Assembly (NCBI RefSeq): GCF_003171515.1
Contig: NC_089390.1
Coordinates: 3,968,001 to 4,032,000, forward strand
Source: Pyrenophora tritici-repentis
Lineage: Eukaryota > Ascomycota > Dothideomycetes > Pleosporales > Pleosporaceae
Direction of reading: 5' to 3'
Length of the DNA: 64,000 bases
Part shown: positions 1-11,110 of the stretch, piece after piece
Position numbering within the stretch: the stretch's first letter is position 1
How the letters are laid out: the number at the start of each line of letters is the position of its first letter
Position numbers and translations under genes: made by a program
The notes under the pieces: generated by a model
The model's database searches: none
What the model saw: only the letters and a program-made list of their open reading frames with translations
What the model was told of the DNA's origin: nothing

Positions 1-53
1 TTTTGACCACAGAGATTGTCGCGTCGGTTTTCGTTCCAAGGATACGTCTCTCA

Positions 54-950
54 TTAACTAGTTGTTCGATCTTTCTCATTCTTGGGCTTGGTCCTCGGCG
101 ACTTGCCAACGGGCTGGTCTTCATCTTTTCACCGCTCGGTGAAGTTGGAATTCCTGATTTCACGCGGCGTTTGAGTGGTGTCCTTGATCCAGTGGGGGTT
201 GCTTCTGCTTGTGGATGTAATCTTTTCTACGCGGCCTGATACCGTGCGTGAAATATTATGACTCCTGGGCTTTTTGACATGTATCTGGTCGACAGCGAGT
301 GGTTGTTTCTTGCACTGTTCGATATGCTGGCGACGAGCCCAGCAATTCAGATTGGCTATCAGGTGACTCGTGATTGGAACAATGTGTGTACTGAACTCAA
401 GAACGCCTTGTTCTGCCGCGAGCACGAAACAGAACTGAACGATGGCATCAATATCATCCCAGTTCGCCGCGCCAAGCGCACTCAGTAGCTGTTCGAGATC
501 GTATGGCTCTTCCTCAGGCTCAAGCTCCGCTACTGGACGTGTGGGAGTAAAGTAGGGTAGCTATTCACCTGGAATTTGGGACTCTAGCTCAAGCGTCAAC
601 TTAGGCGCTGTGTCCTGGCCGTTTCCAGCAGTCAGGTATGCCCAAATGCGTGATTCCTAGTAATTTTCCCGGCCACATTCCGTTTGAAGCTTTGCAAGGA
701 GGAGACGGATCGGTGAGACATCAATTTTACCGTGCTTTTCGAATCTTCTAAGCCATGATTCTTCGTTGTCAAAGAGAAAAGATGCCGCTGCTTCCGAAAT
801 ATGGGTTAACAGATAGTTGTACGCCCCTGACTCTGCACTATACTTGACGAGCTCTGTGAGATGAGGTTTGGCTTTCGTCACGGCACGGTTCCGGTCCAAG
901 TCAGACTCTCTGTTGTTCATAGTGTGTTTATGTGAGTTAATGTGCGCCAT
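54..950 (-). pseudogene. Decayed protein-coding gene, three in-frame stops
   Basis: One minus-strand reading frame runs from an ATG at 950 to a TAA at 54-56 with no frameshift. It is interrupted by TAG at 657-659, TAG near 558 and TGA at 129-131. The sequence between stops still looks like protein: an acidic stretch followed by AANWDDIDAIVQFCF, then a basic, nuclear-style tail with Lys-Ser-Pro-Arg. Each stop is one C-to-T change from a sense codon (CAG or CGA) on the coding strand, which fits repeat-induced point mutation or simple decay. The intact product would be about 298 residues. I do not recognise the family. An intron model that skips all three stops is unlikely because the frame continues directly on both sides. 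Confidence 0.5.
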
Positions 951-1745
951 TTGGACAGAACTCTAGGGTTTATTATACTCAAAGGCGGGGCTCTAATCAT
1001 AACATGACTTATGCACGTGTTGTTTTGAAGAGCGATGACCTAACAGTGAGGAAACGAAGGCTTTGTAGACCCTATGCACGATCAGCCGTGGCAAATTGGG
1101 CACTCTGTTATGCGATGGATATTGTTCTGACGTTCGTTGGTGTGTTCTCACAAATGCGTGAACACTTGAGCACATTTATTGGTCAAAGCTTCCAATGTTG
1201 TGGTGACAAATTGGCCGTTATCCTTGTGAGCTAGCGGCTTATCATCTCAGGGTCAAGTGCAGTGAAGGAGAGTCGCCGCTAGGCTGTGCCTCCGCAGTAC
1301 GCAAAAGCCTTTGAGCTACTTGACAGCTACATCCCCAACTAACTGCTATCAACTCAAAGGCAACACGTACCTCGTATCCATAAAGATGAGTGTATAATGC
1401 TCGCCCAGCACTACACCAGACGCTGTCTCAGTCAAAGATGAGATCTCCTACGAAGATACTGTAATGGTCGGCGGGGCGGATGCGCCAAACAGGAAGATCA
1501 GCATCCGGAATGATTCAAATACCCGCGCTGTAGCCGCTACAAAGAAGGGACGGAGTCAACTCGATCAGCTCGGTATCCAGGAGCGTACTGTCAAACGTGG
1601 CCTGACTGTTGCGTACAGCGGGTAAACAGAGTCAGATATGTCCAGCCACAAAGCCCCCCACACACCCCCGTGATACGACTATTACAAACACAGTCGGTCT
1701 ATTGGATCCGCAAAGTGCGCAGGTCTAGTTCCTGTTATTTCGGAC
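951..1745. other. Non-coding stretch, no supported gene
   Basis: Only short overlapping ORFs (76 codons or fewer) are present and none has recognisable composition. It separates the decayed gene from the small coiled-coil ORF. Confidence 0.4.
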
Positions 1746-2141
1746 ATGGCCGCTTCCGCGATTTCTGAATCATGCCAGGATGCTGCTACTCCGGACATCT
1801 TCGCCTCATCCAGTTCCCCAGCTAAGTCTCTATTGTTTGGTCACACAAACAAACGCCAGCATTCTAGCTCTCCACTCTCATCGCTTCTTTCGCCTGTGCT
1901 GCCAGCATCAACGTCAGAAGCGCGTCGGTGTGAGAGGAAGGCAAGGGCAAACTTCTTGGAAGCCCAGAAGGAAATGCTAGAAGGTGACATCCTGCGCAAG
2001 CGCAAGAAGATGGAGCGCTTGGAAGATGTCGTAGCGTGCAGGCAGAGGAGGTTGGAGCGTATTAACGAGAGGATGAGGGTGTTGTCTGAGGCTTCCGAAG
2101 ACAGTGCGATGGAGGATTCTTCGGATGACGATGACTACTAG
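1746..2141 (+). CDS. Small hypothetical protein, Ser-rich with basic coiled coil and acidic tail
   Basis: A 131-codon ORF with an ATG at 1746. Residues 1-60 are Ser/Ala/Pro-rich. Residues 61-115 are a highly charged Arg/Lys/Glu helix with coiled-coil character, and the protein ends in Asp/Glu (EDSSDDDDY). This arrangement resembles the C-terminal tails of fungal Pogo-type transposases, and the intact transposase in this window has a similar Arg/Lys-rich helix near its end. It could therefore be a transposon fragment. No catalytic domain is present, no intron is evident, and the function is unknown. Confidence 0.35.
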   Translation: MAASAISESCQDAATPDIFASSSSPAKSLLFGHTNKRQHSSSPLSSLLSPVLPASTSEARRCERKARANFLEAQKEMLEGDILRKRKKMERLEDVVACRQRRLERINERMRVLSEASEDSAMEDSSDDDDY

Positions 2142-2746
2142 TAGGAAGTGCGTGAGTTCACGAAGAAGAACGGGGCCAAGGTCGATGGAGCTTTCGGGTG
2201 AGCAGTCGCTCTTCGATTTGGTGCGCCAAGGATTATTTAAAGATGATTACTATGATGGACTGGTCTGAGAGCACAGGTAGAAAGCTGCTGTTCGTGTCGA
2301 TCACGATAGCTTCGATTTGCCCAAGGTATCCTCCGGTCGTCAACAAACTTCACTCGTACTTGGAATCAATCAATAAATCTCATATCCAGGGCTTCTATCC
2401 TCCCCGTGAATTCCATTTTGTTTCCAATACTTGCCGTCGTCAATATCATGATGTTGACTAACTTTTCCTTAGCGCGCTGCGTCTTACACGTTGTAGTAAG
2501 TCTTTACTGTACTCGCCCTACTTCAGCAACATGTCAAGATCGAAGTGGTATTCGTGTTTGTGGAAAGCTTATTTCGGTTGGGATGTAGTCGCTGATGAGG
2601 AAGTCTATCCGCTGCCTCTCTAGACCCTCGTTCAAGTGAGGGTGGTCCAAGCTCAATCCCGCGGCATCGCGCGTCGAGCTCCAACATCAACATACGGAAA
2701 AGGCAATACTCTGTTAACCCCTCTCCTCACTCTCCACACCCTCGCC
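2142..2746. other. Intergenic, upstream of the AP-2 mu gene
   Basis: No convincing gene. The Pro/Thr-rich readable segment just before 2747 lacks an ATG and is probably the AP-2 mu 5' leader. Confidence 0.4.
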
Positions 2747-4159
2747 ATGCTTTCCGGGATCCTTATCTTCAACCAAAAGGGCGAGAACCTCATTTTTCGC
2801 GCCTTCCGCAACGATTGCCGTCCGCGACTTGCCGACGTCTTCCGCATCCAGGTCATCTCCAACGCCCAAGTACGCTCGCCCATCCTTACGCTTGGCTCGA
2901 CCACGTTCAGTCATGTCAAACACGAGAACATCTATCTAGTTGCTGTAACGAAGAGCAATGCCAATGCGGCCCTGGTCTTTGAGTTTCTGTATCGACTGGT
3001 AGGATTGGGCAAGGCTTATTTTGGCAAATTCGACGAGGAGGCCGTAAAGAACAACTTTGTGCTCGTCTATGAGCTGCTGGACGAAATTCTAGACTTTGGG
3101 TACCCCCAGAACACAGAGACGGATACACTGAAGATGTACATCACAACTGAGGGAGTAAAGTCGGAAAGAGCAATGGTAGGTCTTTCCACATGCGGCAAGT
3201 ACACCTGCTGACATGTTGATAGGAGGACTCGTCCAAGATCACAATGCAAGCCACGGGCGCTCTCTCATGGCGGCGAGCCGATATCAAATACCGCAAGAAC
3301 GAAGCCTTTGTCGACGTCATCGAGGATGTCAATCTACTCATGTCTGCAACTGGCACAGTCCTGCGAGCCGATGTGAACGGCCAAATCATCATGCGCGCCT
3401 ATCTTTCGGGGACACCAGAGTGCAAGTTTGGCCTGAACGATCGACTGACGCTAGGAGAGGACCATCTGCAACAACCCTCGGGCAACAAGGCAGGCGCGAA
3501 AGCGACAAGAGCAGCCGCGGGCAGTGTCACGCTTGAAGACTGCCAGTTCCACCAATGTGTGAAACTAGGCAAGTTCGACGCGGATAGGATAATATCTTTT
3601 GTGCCACCGGATGGCGAATTTGAACTGATGCGATATCGGGCCACTGAGAATGTCAACTTGCCCTTCAAGGTGCATGCCATTGTCAACGAGGTGGGCAAGA
3701 CCAAGGTCGAATACAGCATCGCCATCCGTGCAAACTATGGCTCCAAGCTCTTCGCCACAAATGTCGTCGTGCGAATCCCCACACCTCTCAATACCGCCCG
3801 CATCACCGAACGAACGTCGCAAGGCAAGGCCAAGTACGAACCAGAGCACAACAACATCGTTTGGAAGATCCCGCGCTTCACGGGACAAAGCGAGTTCGTC
3901 TTAAGCGCAGAGGCCAGTTTGACAAGTATGACCAACCAGAAAGCATGGTCACGACCCCCGCTTAATCTGAGCTTTTCGCTACTCATGTTCACGAGCTCTG
4001 GACTGCTTGTCCGCTATTTGAAAGTGTTTGAGAAAAGTAATTACAGTAGTGTGAAGTGGGTACGGTACATGACAAGAGCCGGTAATTACGAAATAAGGTA
4101 CGTTGGTCTCCAGTCTAGCCTTCATCGCGGTCATCTCACAAACAGACTACAGGTTTTGA
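2747..4159 (+). CDS. apm4: AP-2 adaptor complex, mu subunit
   Basis: Medium chain of the clathrin adaptor AP-2, which binds tyrosine-based cargo signals and PIP2 at the plasma membrane during endocytosis. Model: 2747-3175, 3223-4097 and 4153-4159, giving 436 residues, the usual AP-2 mu length. The N-terminal longin-like domain starts MLSGILIFNQKGE and contains GKFDEEAVKNNFVLVYELLDE and FGYPQN, strongly conserved in mu2. The mu-homology domain fills residues about 165-436, with ALSWRRADIKYRKNEAF and PFKVHAIVNE. Intron 1 (47 bp) has clean gtaggt/tag borders. Intron 2 is needed to reach the family's C-terminus: splicing gives EIRF-stop. An ATG-less upstream extension in frame was rejected because family members begin at this Met. 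Confidence 0.93.
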
Positions 4160-4429
4160 GCGTTTTTGTACTGTACATTGCCGTTGGTTTACAAACCATG
4201 TTGCATTGCAGGCGCTATGGTACTATTTTCTACGATATCCCTAAACATAATGGAACGCGTCTTATCAACTTGACCAATATCGCCGCTTTCCAAGCGACGA
4301 GGGTCGCTATATTCAAACTGATCACTGCCTCGGTCTCCGTAATCTGCTACCCGATGTCTTCCATTATATGCACTCAACTCTCAATTTTCGCATGTTCACC
4401 CGGTATTTCATAGGCTGCGATGATGTTTG

Positions 4430-6350
4430 GGGGAAAGCTACCCAAACGCGACTTAGGCGAGGCTTTGTATGTGCAACTTACTGATTCCTGATACACTGGA
4501 GGCCTCCACTTCGTGCATCGACGCTTCGGTATCTCGCGTCTGGTCATTCGCTTTTGTGGCGCTCACTAGCCTGTTGGCTTCATCCCACTTCCTGCAGAGA
4601 CTGGGTATCAATGCAGCATGGAAAACTTACGATATCGCAGGTGACACATTGCCCCTCATTAACCGGTGCTGCGCCGCATAGCGCATGTATTTTCATTGAG
4701 GGGACTCTGCAACGACATCCAGACTTCATCAAGCTCTCCAACATGAACGCAGACTATCTATCTCTCATCGATGAGATGCTTGAAGCCGCACAGGGTGTCT
4801 TCCTGTAGGTACACCTAGCATGTCATTCATTCTTAGACGGCATCTGAAATGAGGACCAATTGAGCGATCTCAACACTAGGTTGCGACAACTACCCCGGAG
4901 TCTTGAGGGTTGTACAACTGCATATTCACTAGGATACCAAGCCGATATGCGAAACAAGCTGCACGGTACTTGTTGATTGCTTCTAAACCAAGAAGAATGG
5001 CGAGATTACTTTTTACGTACTGTTTCACTGACGATGCTGCGCACTCGAAAGCACCGGCTTGTGATATTATGAAGCCCCAGCCAGTTTGTCAATATGTTCA
5101 ACACAACTGAGACCACGAATTTAGTGTGTACCGGGGGACTCTCGATGTACCTCCGCCCATTCAATCGCTGAAGACGGTCAGACCTTGGGAAATGACTGTG
5201 AAGCTGACCCACCGTAGCGTTGGAGACTTTCTCAGGACTCCCAATGTCTATAATTTTCTGTTAGATCAAGCTGAATTACCGCTCACTGTAGAAGACATGA
5301 TCGTTCACTGAATTCCGACTCTGCTCAACTGCCTGTTGTCATACATGGAGGTCCTCTAACAGGCCTTCTCTCCCGAAACCACCTTGTCGCAATACGAATT
5401 CTATCAACTTAGTCGGGAACATCAAAGCATATGCGGGACTACTGCGCCAACGACCCAAGAAAGATGAATCGCTAAGATAACCTGCCTATGAATGCTTTTA
5501 TACGCATCATGAGTCGTTCTTTAGGCCCAGCTATGCACACGAGTATCGACTACCTTCGAAGTCGATACTCACACTTATCGCACATCACAGAATGCTCTGT
5601 ATATCTTTAGGTACATTCCACTGTCTACATCGATGCAATTCAAGGCTGCCTAGCCCTCAGCAATATTCCGCATCCAGAGAGAGAAGACGAATGCACTCAA
5701 GCGCTCATTGACGCAATCTGGCATCGCAACCTTCTGGTAGCTGCAGTACTTCTGGAAAATCTGGTAAGTTCGAGTATACCTGATCCCGCAAACGGTAATT
5801 ATACTGCATGAATCCTCTTTCTTGGGCTTCTCTACAACGCGAAGGACTTCGTGATTGAAAAAGAGAGGCGAGCCACCCAAGACTGCAGCTTCCAGACGAC
5901 TCTAAGCGATTTAACTTCGCGAGGGCTGCATCATGTACAACTTGAAAGAGAAGGCGGGTACTTAAAGTTAGCTGATTTCTTTCTGTATCACACCGCGAAC
6001 TTAAACTCCACTCGTGAATGCGAATTGGTAAAGCTCGAGCCATCTAGTAGTTGGCTAAATGGACCTGACCCCAGACGCCAGTCTAATAAAAGAAAAAAGT
6101 ATCATGGCATATGCGTCTCATACCATAGATATCTCAGCCGCAGATACCATTAGACATCTGTTCGAGGGCACACACTACGATATCTCTGCATTCATACCTA
6201 GATATTACCCTGTCAACAGTAAGCCTGGAAACGTACTCGCAGAATTGGCAAAGTCGCATACATATCGGCTGGAAGCTTTCAAACCCTATAACCCAGATAT
6301 GAATCATGTATACTTGAGTCAGAATGGAGTGATTATGTGGAGATAAGGTG
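4430..6350 (+). pseudogene. Relic of a NACHT/NLR-like (STAND) gene, probably with ankyrin-like tail
   Basis: Plus-strand fragments recall fungal NACHT-type incompatibility proteins. At about 4713-4920 the frame reads LIDEMLEAAQGVFL, a stop, HLACHSFLDGI, a stop, then LSDLNTRLRQLPRSLE, which matches the segment after the NTPase in this family. At 4910-5308 another frame contains AKQAARYLLIASKPRRMARLL and LTHRSVGDFLRTPNVYNFLL, like the VHRSVxDFL motif. Later fragments up to about 6345 are leucine/alanine-rich and may be worn ankyrin repeats. Frames change and stops recur, so it is not functional as it stands. The two stops near 4807 and 4849 are readily derived from Trp and Gln/Arg codons by G:C to A:T change. 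The P-loop itself is not visible. Confidence 0.5.
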
Positions 6351-6396
6351 GGTTTCTTGAGTATTGTTCTCTGAGTGTGGGGTTTAGCCTGAGAAA

Positions 6397-6428
6397 AAAA
6401 AACACACACACACACACACACACACACA
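6397..6428. repeat. Poly-A plus (CA)n microsatellite
   Basis: A short adenine run leads into about 14 CA dinucleotides. It is simple-sequence DNA just downstream of the decayed NLR-like gene. Confidence 0.9.
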
Positions 6429-7458
6429 AATTCTGTTTCAATCAGTTCTTAACTCCTACCGCCTCATTAGCCATATCCGACTCTTTGCCGTTCCTTTGAT
6501 GAGTTCACATGCTTCTTGATTTCTCTGTCGCAAAGGTGTTGCGGGCGTCTGTACTAAAGAGCATATCATAAATGCAGCGACAGCGATAAAATGATACTGT
6601 CATATAAAACAGCCAGCTGATCAGAATCCTTTCCCCATAGAAAACGCTAGAATTTGAAAAACACACAACACTCATACCTAATACCTAGGCTTAATTCACT
6701 GGCGCTGCTACTGATCAACCTGACGATGGCGGTTCAGATAAGTTTCCCAAAACAGCCCTTGAAATGGTTCGCAATGGCGCTCATATGTTATTACATATGT
6801 TGGTACATGGGAACAACCTTCCAAAGGCACTGTATTCACTTTGTAAGGGGATGAAACTATGCATGACGACCCTAGGATCATATCTACACTGGAAAGACGC
6901 AGATAAGAACATATTGCAGACAAGACTACTATATGAGTATCATTTTCCCTGAGCGCTATGGTGGTATTCTATCTCGCATTGGAAAGTCGCTATGCTAAGA
7001 ATAGTAAGAAGGTTCTAAGATGATTCCAAGTTGTTTGAATATGGGAAAGTTCAGAATCTGCGGCGGTAGATTACCGAAGAAGCTAAGCCAGATGAGCAAT
7101 GGCGGGCTGCCCTGCTAGTGTAATTAGAAGGATGCGTTTGATTGAAAGAGAAGATCTTGAAGAGTTCCCATGCAGGCAAGGGAGTGAACGCATACGTGGG
7201 GTTGGTCGATCCTTCGACAGAATATACAGTTCCTTCTATTCTCCGACTTGCTCTTTCCGCTTTGGATTCACTACTCCACAGCGTATCATCCCGCGACGTC
7301 GGTCGTCCGTGGGCCGAAAGCCATGTTTGGTTCGTAAGTAGCCTCACTTGTAAGTCATAGTCAGCTGTGTGATAGCACTCAAGTATACTGAACCGTGAAG
7401 TGTAGTATTCAACATGCTCTCCCGGAGCTTGTATTCATATTTTCAAGGTGTTTCCACT
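6429..7458. other. Degenerate non-coding stretch
   Basis: Only short ORFs of unconvincing composition. Part of it (to about 6950) may be further relic of the NLR-like gene, for instance a fragment with NGAHMLLHMLVHGNNLPKAL. Nothing can be annotated with support. Confidence 0.35.
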
Positions 7459-8163
7459 TTAGTACAGCACGCCCTTGGTACTCCTAACCTCACCCTCCCA
7501 CTGCTTCACCACCGTCGTCGCATGCCTAATGGCAACTGCAAGTGCCTTGAAAGCTGACTCTGCCCTGTGGTGGTCGTTCTCTCCTCGTATACAATCCACA
7601 TGAAGCGTGGTACCCGACGCCTGAGCGAAGCTCTGGAGACAATGCGGGATCATCTCACAGCTCAAATCACCAATCTTCTCTCTCCTGAGTCCCAGCTCAA
7701 TGATACTGTATGGTCGGTTCGACAGATCAATGACAGCGCGTGACAGCGCCTCGTCGAGCGGCGCATACGCGTGTCCGAAGCGGGCCAATCCGGTGCTACC
7801 CTGCAGCGCATTCTTAAACGCCGTGCCCAGTGCTAGAAAAGTATCTTCGCTTGTGTGGTGGTCGTCAATATGCAGGTCGCCCTTGCACCGTATTTGCAGA
7901 CTCCAGCCAGCGTGCTTGGCGAGGGCGTGCACCATGTGGTCGAGGAAGCCGATGCCGGTGTCGACGGAAATCTCCTGGGACGCAGACTTTTGCGTTGCAT
8001 GGTCTTTATCAACTTTTTCGCCTTCGCCGTTGAGGTTTTCCTTGTCAAAGGCGGCCCAGAAGTCGCTGTGCTCGTAGGGTGCGAGCTCGCCGCCGTCGAG
8101 GTTTATGGAGACTTGGATCTTTGTCTCATTGGTATCGCGATTGAGGGAGCAGGTGCGCGGCAT
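7459..8163 (-). CDS. his3: Imidazoleglycerol-phosphate dehydratase (histidine biosynthesis)
   Basis: Dehydrates D-erythro-imidazole-glycerol phosphate to imidazole-acetol phosphate, the sixth step of histidine synthesis; manganese dependent. A single exon encodes 234 residues. Metal-binding histidine motifs are visible: FLDHM at about 73-77, DHHTSED at 101-107 and END-HHRAES at 195-203. The protein ends STKGVLY. A short acidic insertion at about 40-60 ([17 protein letters not shown]) is typical of fungal versions. The ATG at 8163 starts [16 protein letters not shown]; the readable extension upstream lacks an ATG. It is divergently arranged with the RPC19 gene, separated by 373 bp. Confidence 0.95.
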   Translation of the reverse strand: MPRTCSLNRDTNETKIQVSINLDGGELAPYEHSDFWAAFDKENLNGEGEKVDKDHATQKSASQEISVDTGIGFLDHMVHALAKHAGWSLQIRCKGDLHIDDHHTSEDTFLALGTAFKNALQGSTGLARFGHAYAPLDEALSRAVIDLSNRPYSIIELGLRREKIGDLSCEMIPHCLQSFAQASGTTLHVDCIRGENDHHRAESAFKALAVAIRHATTVVKQWEGEVRSTKGVLY

Positions 8164-8536
8164 TGTGGCGACGGTATAGCTTTTTCCAGATCTTTTCCCG
8201 TATGACCTGAGAGATATAGAATATATTAACGGTGACAATTGCTGTTGTAGAGTGTGACGAATCGAAGTGAACAAAAAGTAAGTTCAGGCGGTTCAGTTTC
8301 GGAGGGGGTCTTCCCCACGCCCCACGTCATGGCGCCAAGCGATATAGGGCTGAAAAAGTCTGGCCAACCACCTGGGCACCGAATCACCGAACCAAAAGTC
8401 CGCCTCTTGCCATAATTCTGATGCCGAGCAAGTCACCCTTCAGCACAAACACAAGCAGCAGATAGAGAAATAACAGGGAAAGAATCTGGTTGTACAAGAC
8501 GAAAATCTATCTCCACCGTGACGACGCGCACTCATC
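8164..8536. promoter_or_regulatory. Shared divergent promoter region, his3 / rpc19
   Basis: 373 bp between two start codons transcribed in opposite directions. I saw no exact TGASTCA (Gcn4/CPC1-type) site in it. Confidence 0.5.
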
Positions 8537-9067
8537 ATGCCGGCCACCACGCAAGAGACAACGCCAATCGACCTAGACTCAGAAAACAAACCCGAGCAGT
8601 CAGCCGATCGCCTTAGGATCCGAGTAGTATGTTGAGAAGGAATTCCCGTTCAGGAAATGCATCTAACATTGTATAGCTAGCCGGCGCATCCGATACAGCT
8701 GCGTCTTTCCAGTTTGACGACGAGGATCACACGCTAGGCAATGCGCTGAGATACATCATCCACAAGAAGTGAAATTTGATCCATCTACGAGATGAGCAAT
8801 AGCTAACAGTAGCGCAGTCCTGATGTCGAGTTCTGCGGTTACTCTATACCCCATCCATCTGAAGCGAAGATGAACTTGCGCATCCAAACTTATGGTACGT
8901 CTTACATGTGGACTACTATCCGCGACCCAACTAACGAGTGTTCAGATGGTGCTAGTGTTTACACTGTCCTGGAGAAGGGTCTCGAGGATCTGATGGCCAT
9001 GTGCGATATTGTTGAGCAAAAGTACACCATTGCACGAGATGAGTTTGCGAGCAAGATGCAGGAATAG
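8537..9067 (+). CDS. rpc19: RNA polymerase I and III common subunit AC19
   Basis: Small alpha-like subunit that pairs with AC40 in RNA polymerases I and III. Four exons: 8537-8626, 8677-8768, 8818-8894 and 8946-9067, giving 126 residues, close to other fungal AC19 proteins. The conserved core reads [21 protein letters not shown], then [26 protein letters not shown], the RPB11/AC19 dimerisation fold. The C-terminal helix is [20 protein letters not shown]. Introns are 49-51 bp with GT/AG borders, and reading phase is kept at all three junctions. The gene converges with the complex I subunit gene downstream (180 bp apart). Confidence 0.92.
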
Positions 9068-9247
9068 AAGCATGACGGAAATGTCAAAACAAAATTGATT
9101 GCATTGCAGGCGTTGACGGGAAGCACGGACTCCATGGCGAAGGGAAAGGAAATGGTATTGTCTTCAGTTATATACACCGAATCTTGTGGCTGCTTTACTA
9201 CTGGACACGGTAATAGTAACCCAATCAATTGCGACCCTAAGTAGGTG

Positions 9248-9917
9248 TTAGATTGTGACAGATGATATGTAGGTAAGTTGTATGCTTGCCTCCAAGAAAC
9301 CGTTGATAAAGTTGGTCTGCAGCCTTGCCTTGGGCTCCTCTTCGGCGCGGAAGTACTTCAAGACGTGCGATAGTTGCTTCCAGAAGTTGAGGGTTTCCTG
9401 TCTTGCATATCAGAAATTGTTTCCTTTCCACTTGTATTGGTCGTAGTACCTGGAACTCTTGATGACTATTGAATAACAGCACATCCACCGTTTTGAGTTG
9501 ATTTACATATCGATGCCGCTCGAATTCCTGCCGCATTTTGGTTCGTAGTGTAGAAACGGGCAAGTTGAGTGAGTACATGGTCTGGATCTCGGGAGCCTGC
9601 AAGACTGTTGTCAGCTCTCTGCTCCGGTGCCGCTTGGCTGGTGCCCGCTCCTCCGCAACTTGTCGCATCCATGTCCACCCCCGGGTTCGTCCTCGTGTAT
9701 AATTCCCCAGAACTTTATATTCCTATGTGGTGCCTATGAATCAAGAGTGAACGTACCGACCGCAGCCAGTCCCGGTAGCTGTGAATGACCCTCCTCTTCG
9801 CATCACTCCAGTTAACCGCTGTGCCCGCGTTAGCCGTCTCAGTCGCTCAATGATGCATGTGGGTGTTGACTAACATGAGCGCGTGCGCTGGGCGAGGTAA
9901 GTAGGGTTAATGACCAT
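9248..9917 (-). CDS. NADH:ubiquinone oxidoreductase LYR subunit (NDUFA6 / 14.8 kDa type)
   Basis: Accessory LYR-family subunit of mitochondrial complex I, which binds the acyl carrier protein. Minus-strand exons are 9875-9917, 9757-9818, 9450-9596 and 9248-9397, giving 133 residues. The N-terminus is [15 protein letters not shown], followed by [11 protein letters not shown] (the LYR-type motif, here SYR), [23 protein letters not shown] and [13 protein letters not shown], then [26 protein letters not shown]. The first intron (56 bp) carries a CTAAC branch signal; the second is longer (160 bp). It is divergent to the BUD31 gene (280 bp). Confidence 0.9.
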
Positions 9918-10197
9918 GTTGGCGGCGTTGCGGAGCTCCAATGACTTCCAAAGCTTGAGTTGTAGTGACGATGAGGCTCGGGTCGAGTGGAGTGCCAAGC
10001 CATGGCGCTAGCGCGGATTTGTCGGCGGCGCATTCACAAAGTTGACGGTCAACTGCTGGCTTGTAAGAACGCTACAGTCAACACCACAAAGTTCAAATAC
10101 CGACCACAAGAACCCAACGTAGCCTTCTTCTTCTCGCGACCGTCTAAATCCAACTCGCTCCTGATCGCCTATACAATCCTGCATATCTACAGCAATC

Positions 10198-10696
10198 ATG
10201 CCTCCAGTCCGTACTGCACGCGCCTCGAGAAAGGCACCGCCCGAAGGCTTCGATGACATTGAGGATACGCTCCTGGAATTCCAGAACAAGATGAAGGACG
10301 CCGAGAACGCCTCACACGAGGGCAAGAAAAAGTACGAAATGACATGGCCCATCTTCCAGATTGTCCACCAGCGCTCGCGCTACATCTACGACTTGTACTA
10401 TGAGAAGGAGGCCATCAGCAAGCAGCTCTACGACTATCTCCTCAAGAACGGATACGCAGACGCCATGTTGATTGCCAAGTGGAAAAAGCAAGGATATGAG
10501 AAGGTGCGTTATTCACCATGACACTGTATACTTGAGGCTAACAAAAGTCTAGCTGTGTTGCGTACGTTGCATCCAAACCAAAGAGACAAACTTCCGCTCG
10601 ACCTGTATCTGCCGTGTTCCAAAGGATGCGCTCAAGGAGAACCAGGACATCCAGTGTGTGAACTGCGGCTGCCGAGGATGCGCCTCTAGTGACTGA
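10198..10696 (+). CDS. bud31: Pre-mRNA splicing factor BUD31 (G10 family)
   Basis: Component of the activated spliceosome. Exons 10198-10503 and 10553-10696 give 149 residues (usual range about 144-157). Visible family features are [21 protein letters not shown], then [48 protein letters not shown] and a cysteine-rich zinc-binding C-terminus with [15 protein letters not shown] and [17 protein letters not shown]. The 49-bp intron falls between Lys102 and Leu103 in phase 0. The start is the first ATG and matches the family N-terminus. Confidence 0.95.
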
Positions 10697-11110
10697 GGCC
10701 TACTAAGAAGGCATTACAAACAGAGAGCTTGGTTTTTCATATATACAGTGACGGGCCCCCACCAAAATTGAACAGAAACAGTCATGGGGTAATGTAAGAG
10801 CTAGGTTATGGACATGGCGCGTTCAAGCACATGCCGTCACACAACACCTCAGTAATGGACACTCGACGTGTCGCATCAAGTGTCCGCCACAGGGTCACAG
10901 TACGGGGAAGATTTGAGAAGGATGAAAGCATAGGGTGTGTCTATTGGCCGTATCATTATAATTCAATTGTTAACATGTCTACAGAAAAAGTGCCTGAGTG
11001 AAAATGCTCGCGATCCGGACGCCTGAACCTAAATGGGGTATACCAGTGAAAAAATCATCTACATTAATCGTGACGGGAAAGGCAGTTCCGTGCCCACAGT
11101 CCCCCCTTTG
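10697..11110. other. Intergenic between convergent genes
   Basis: 414 bp holding the 3' ends of BUD31 and of the single-pass membrane-protein gene. No ORF or RNA gene seen. Confidence 0.5.

Noticed and set aside
9819..9874. Shorter first-intron choices for the complex I subunit (29 or 37 bp)
   Set aside because: Too short for a spliceosomal intron; the 56-bp choice has a CTAAC branch signal and gives a family-like N-terminus.
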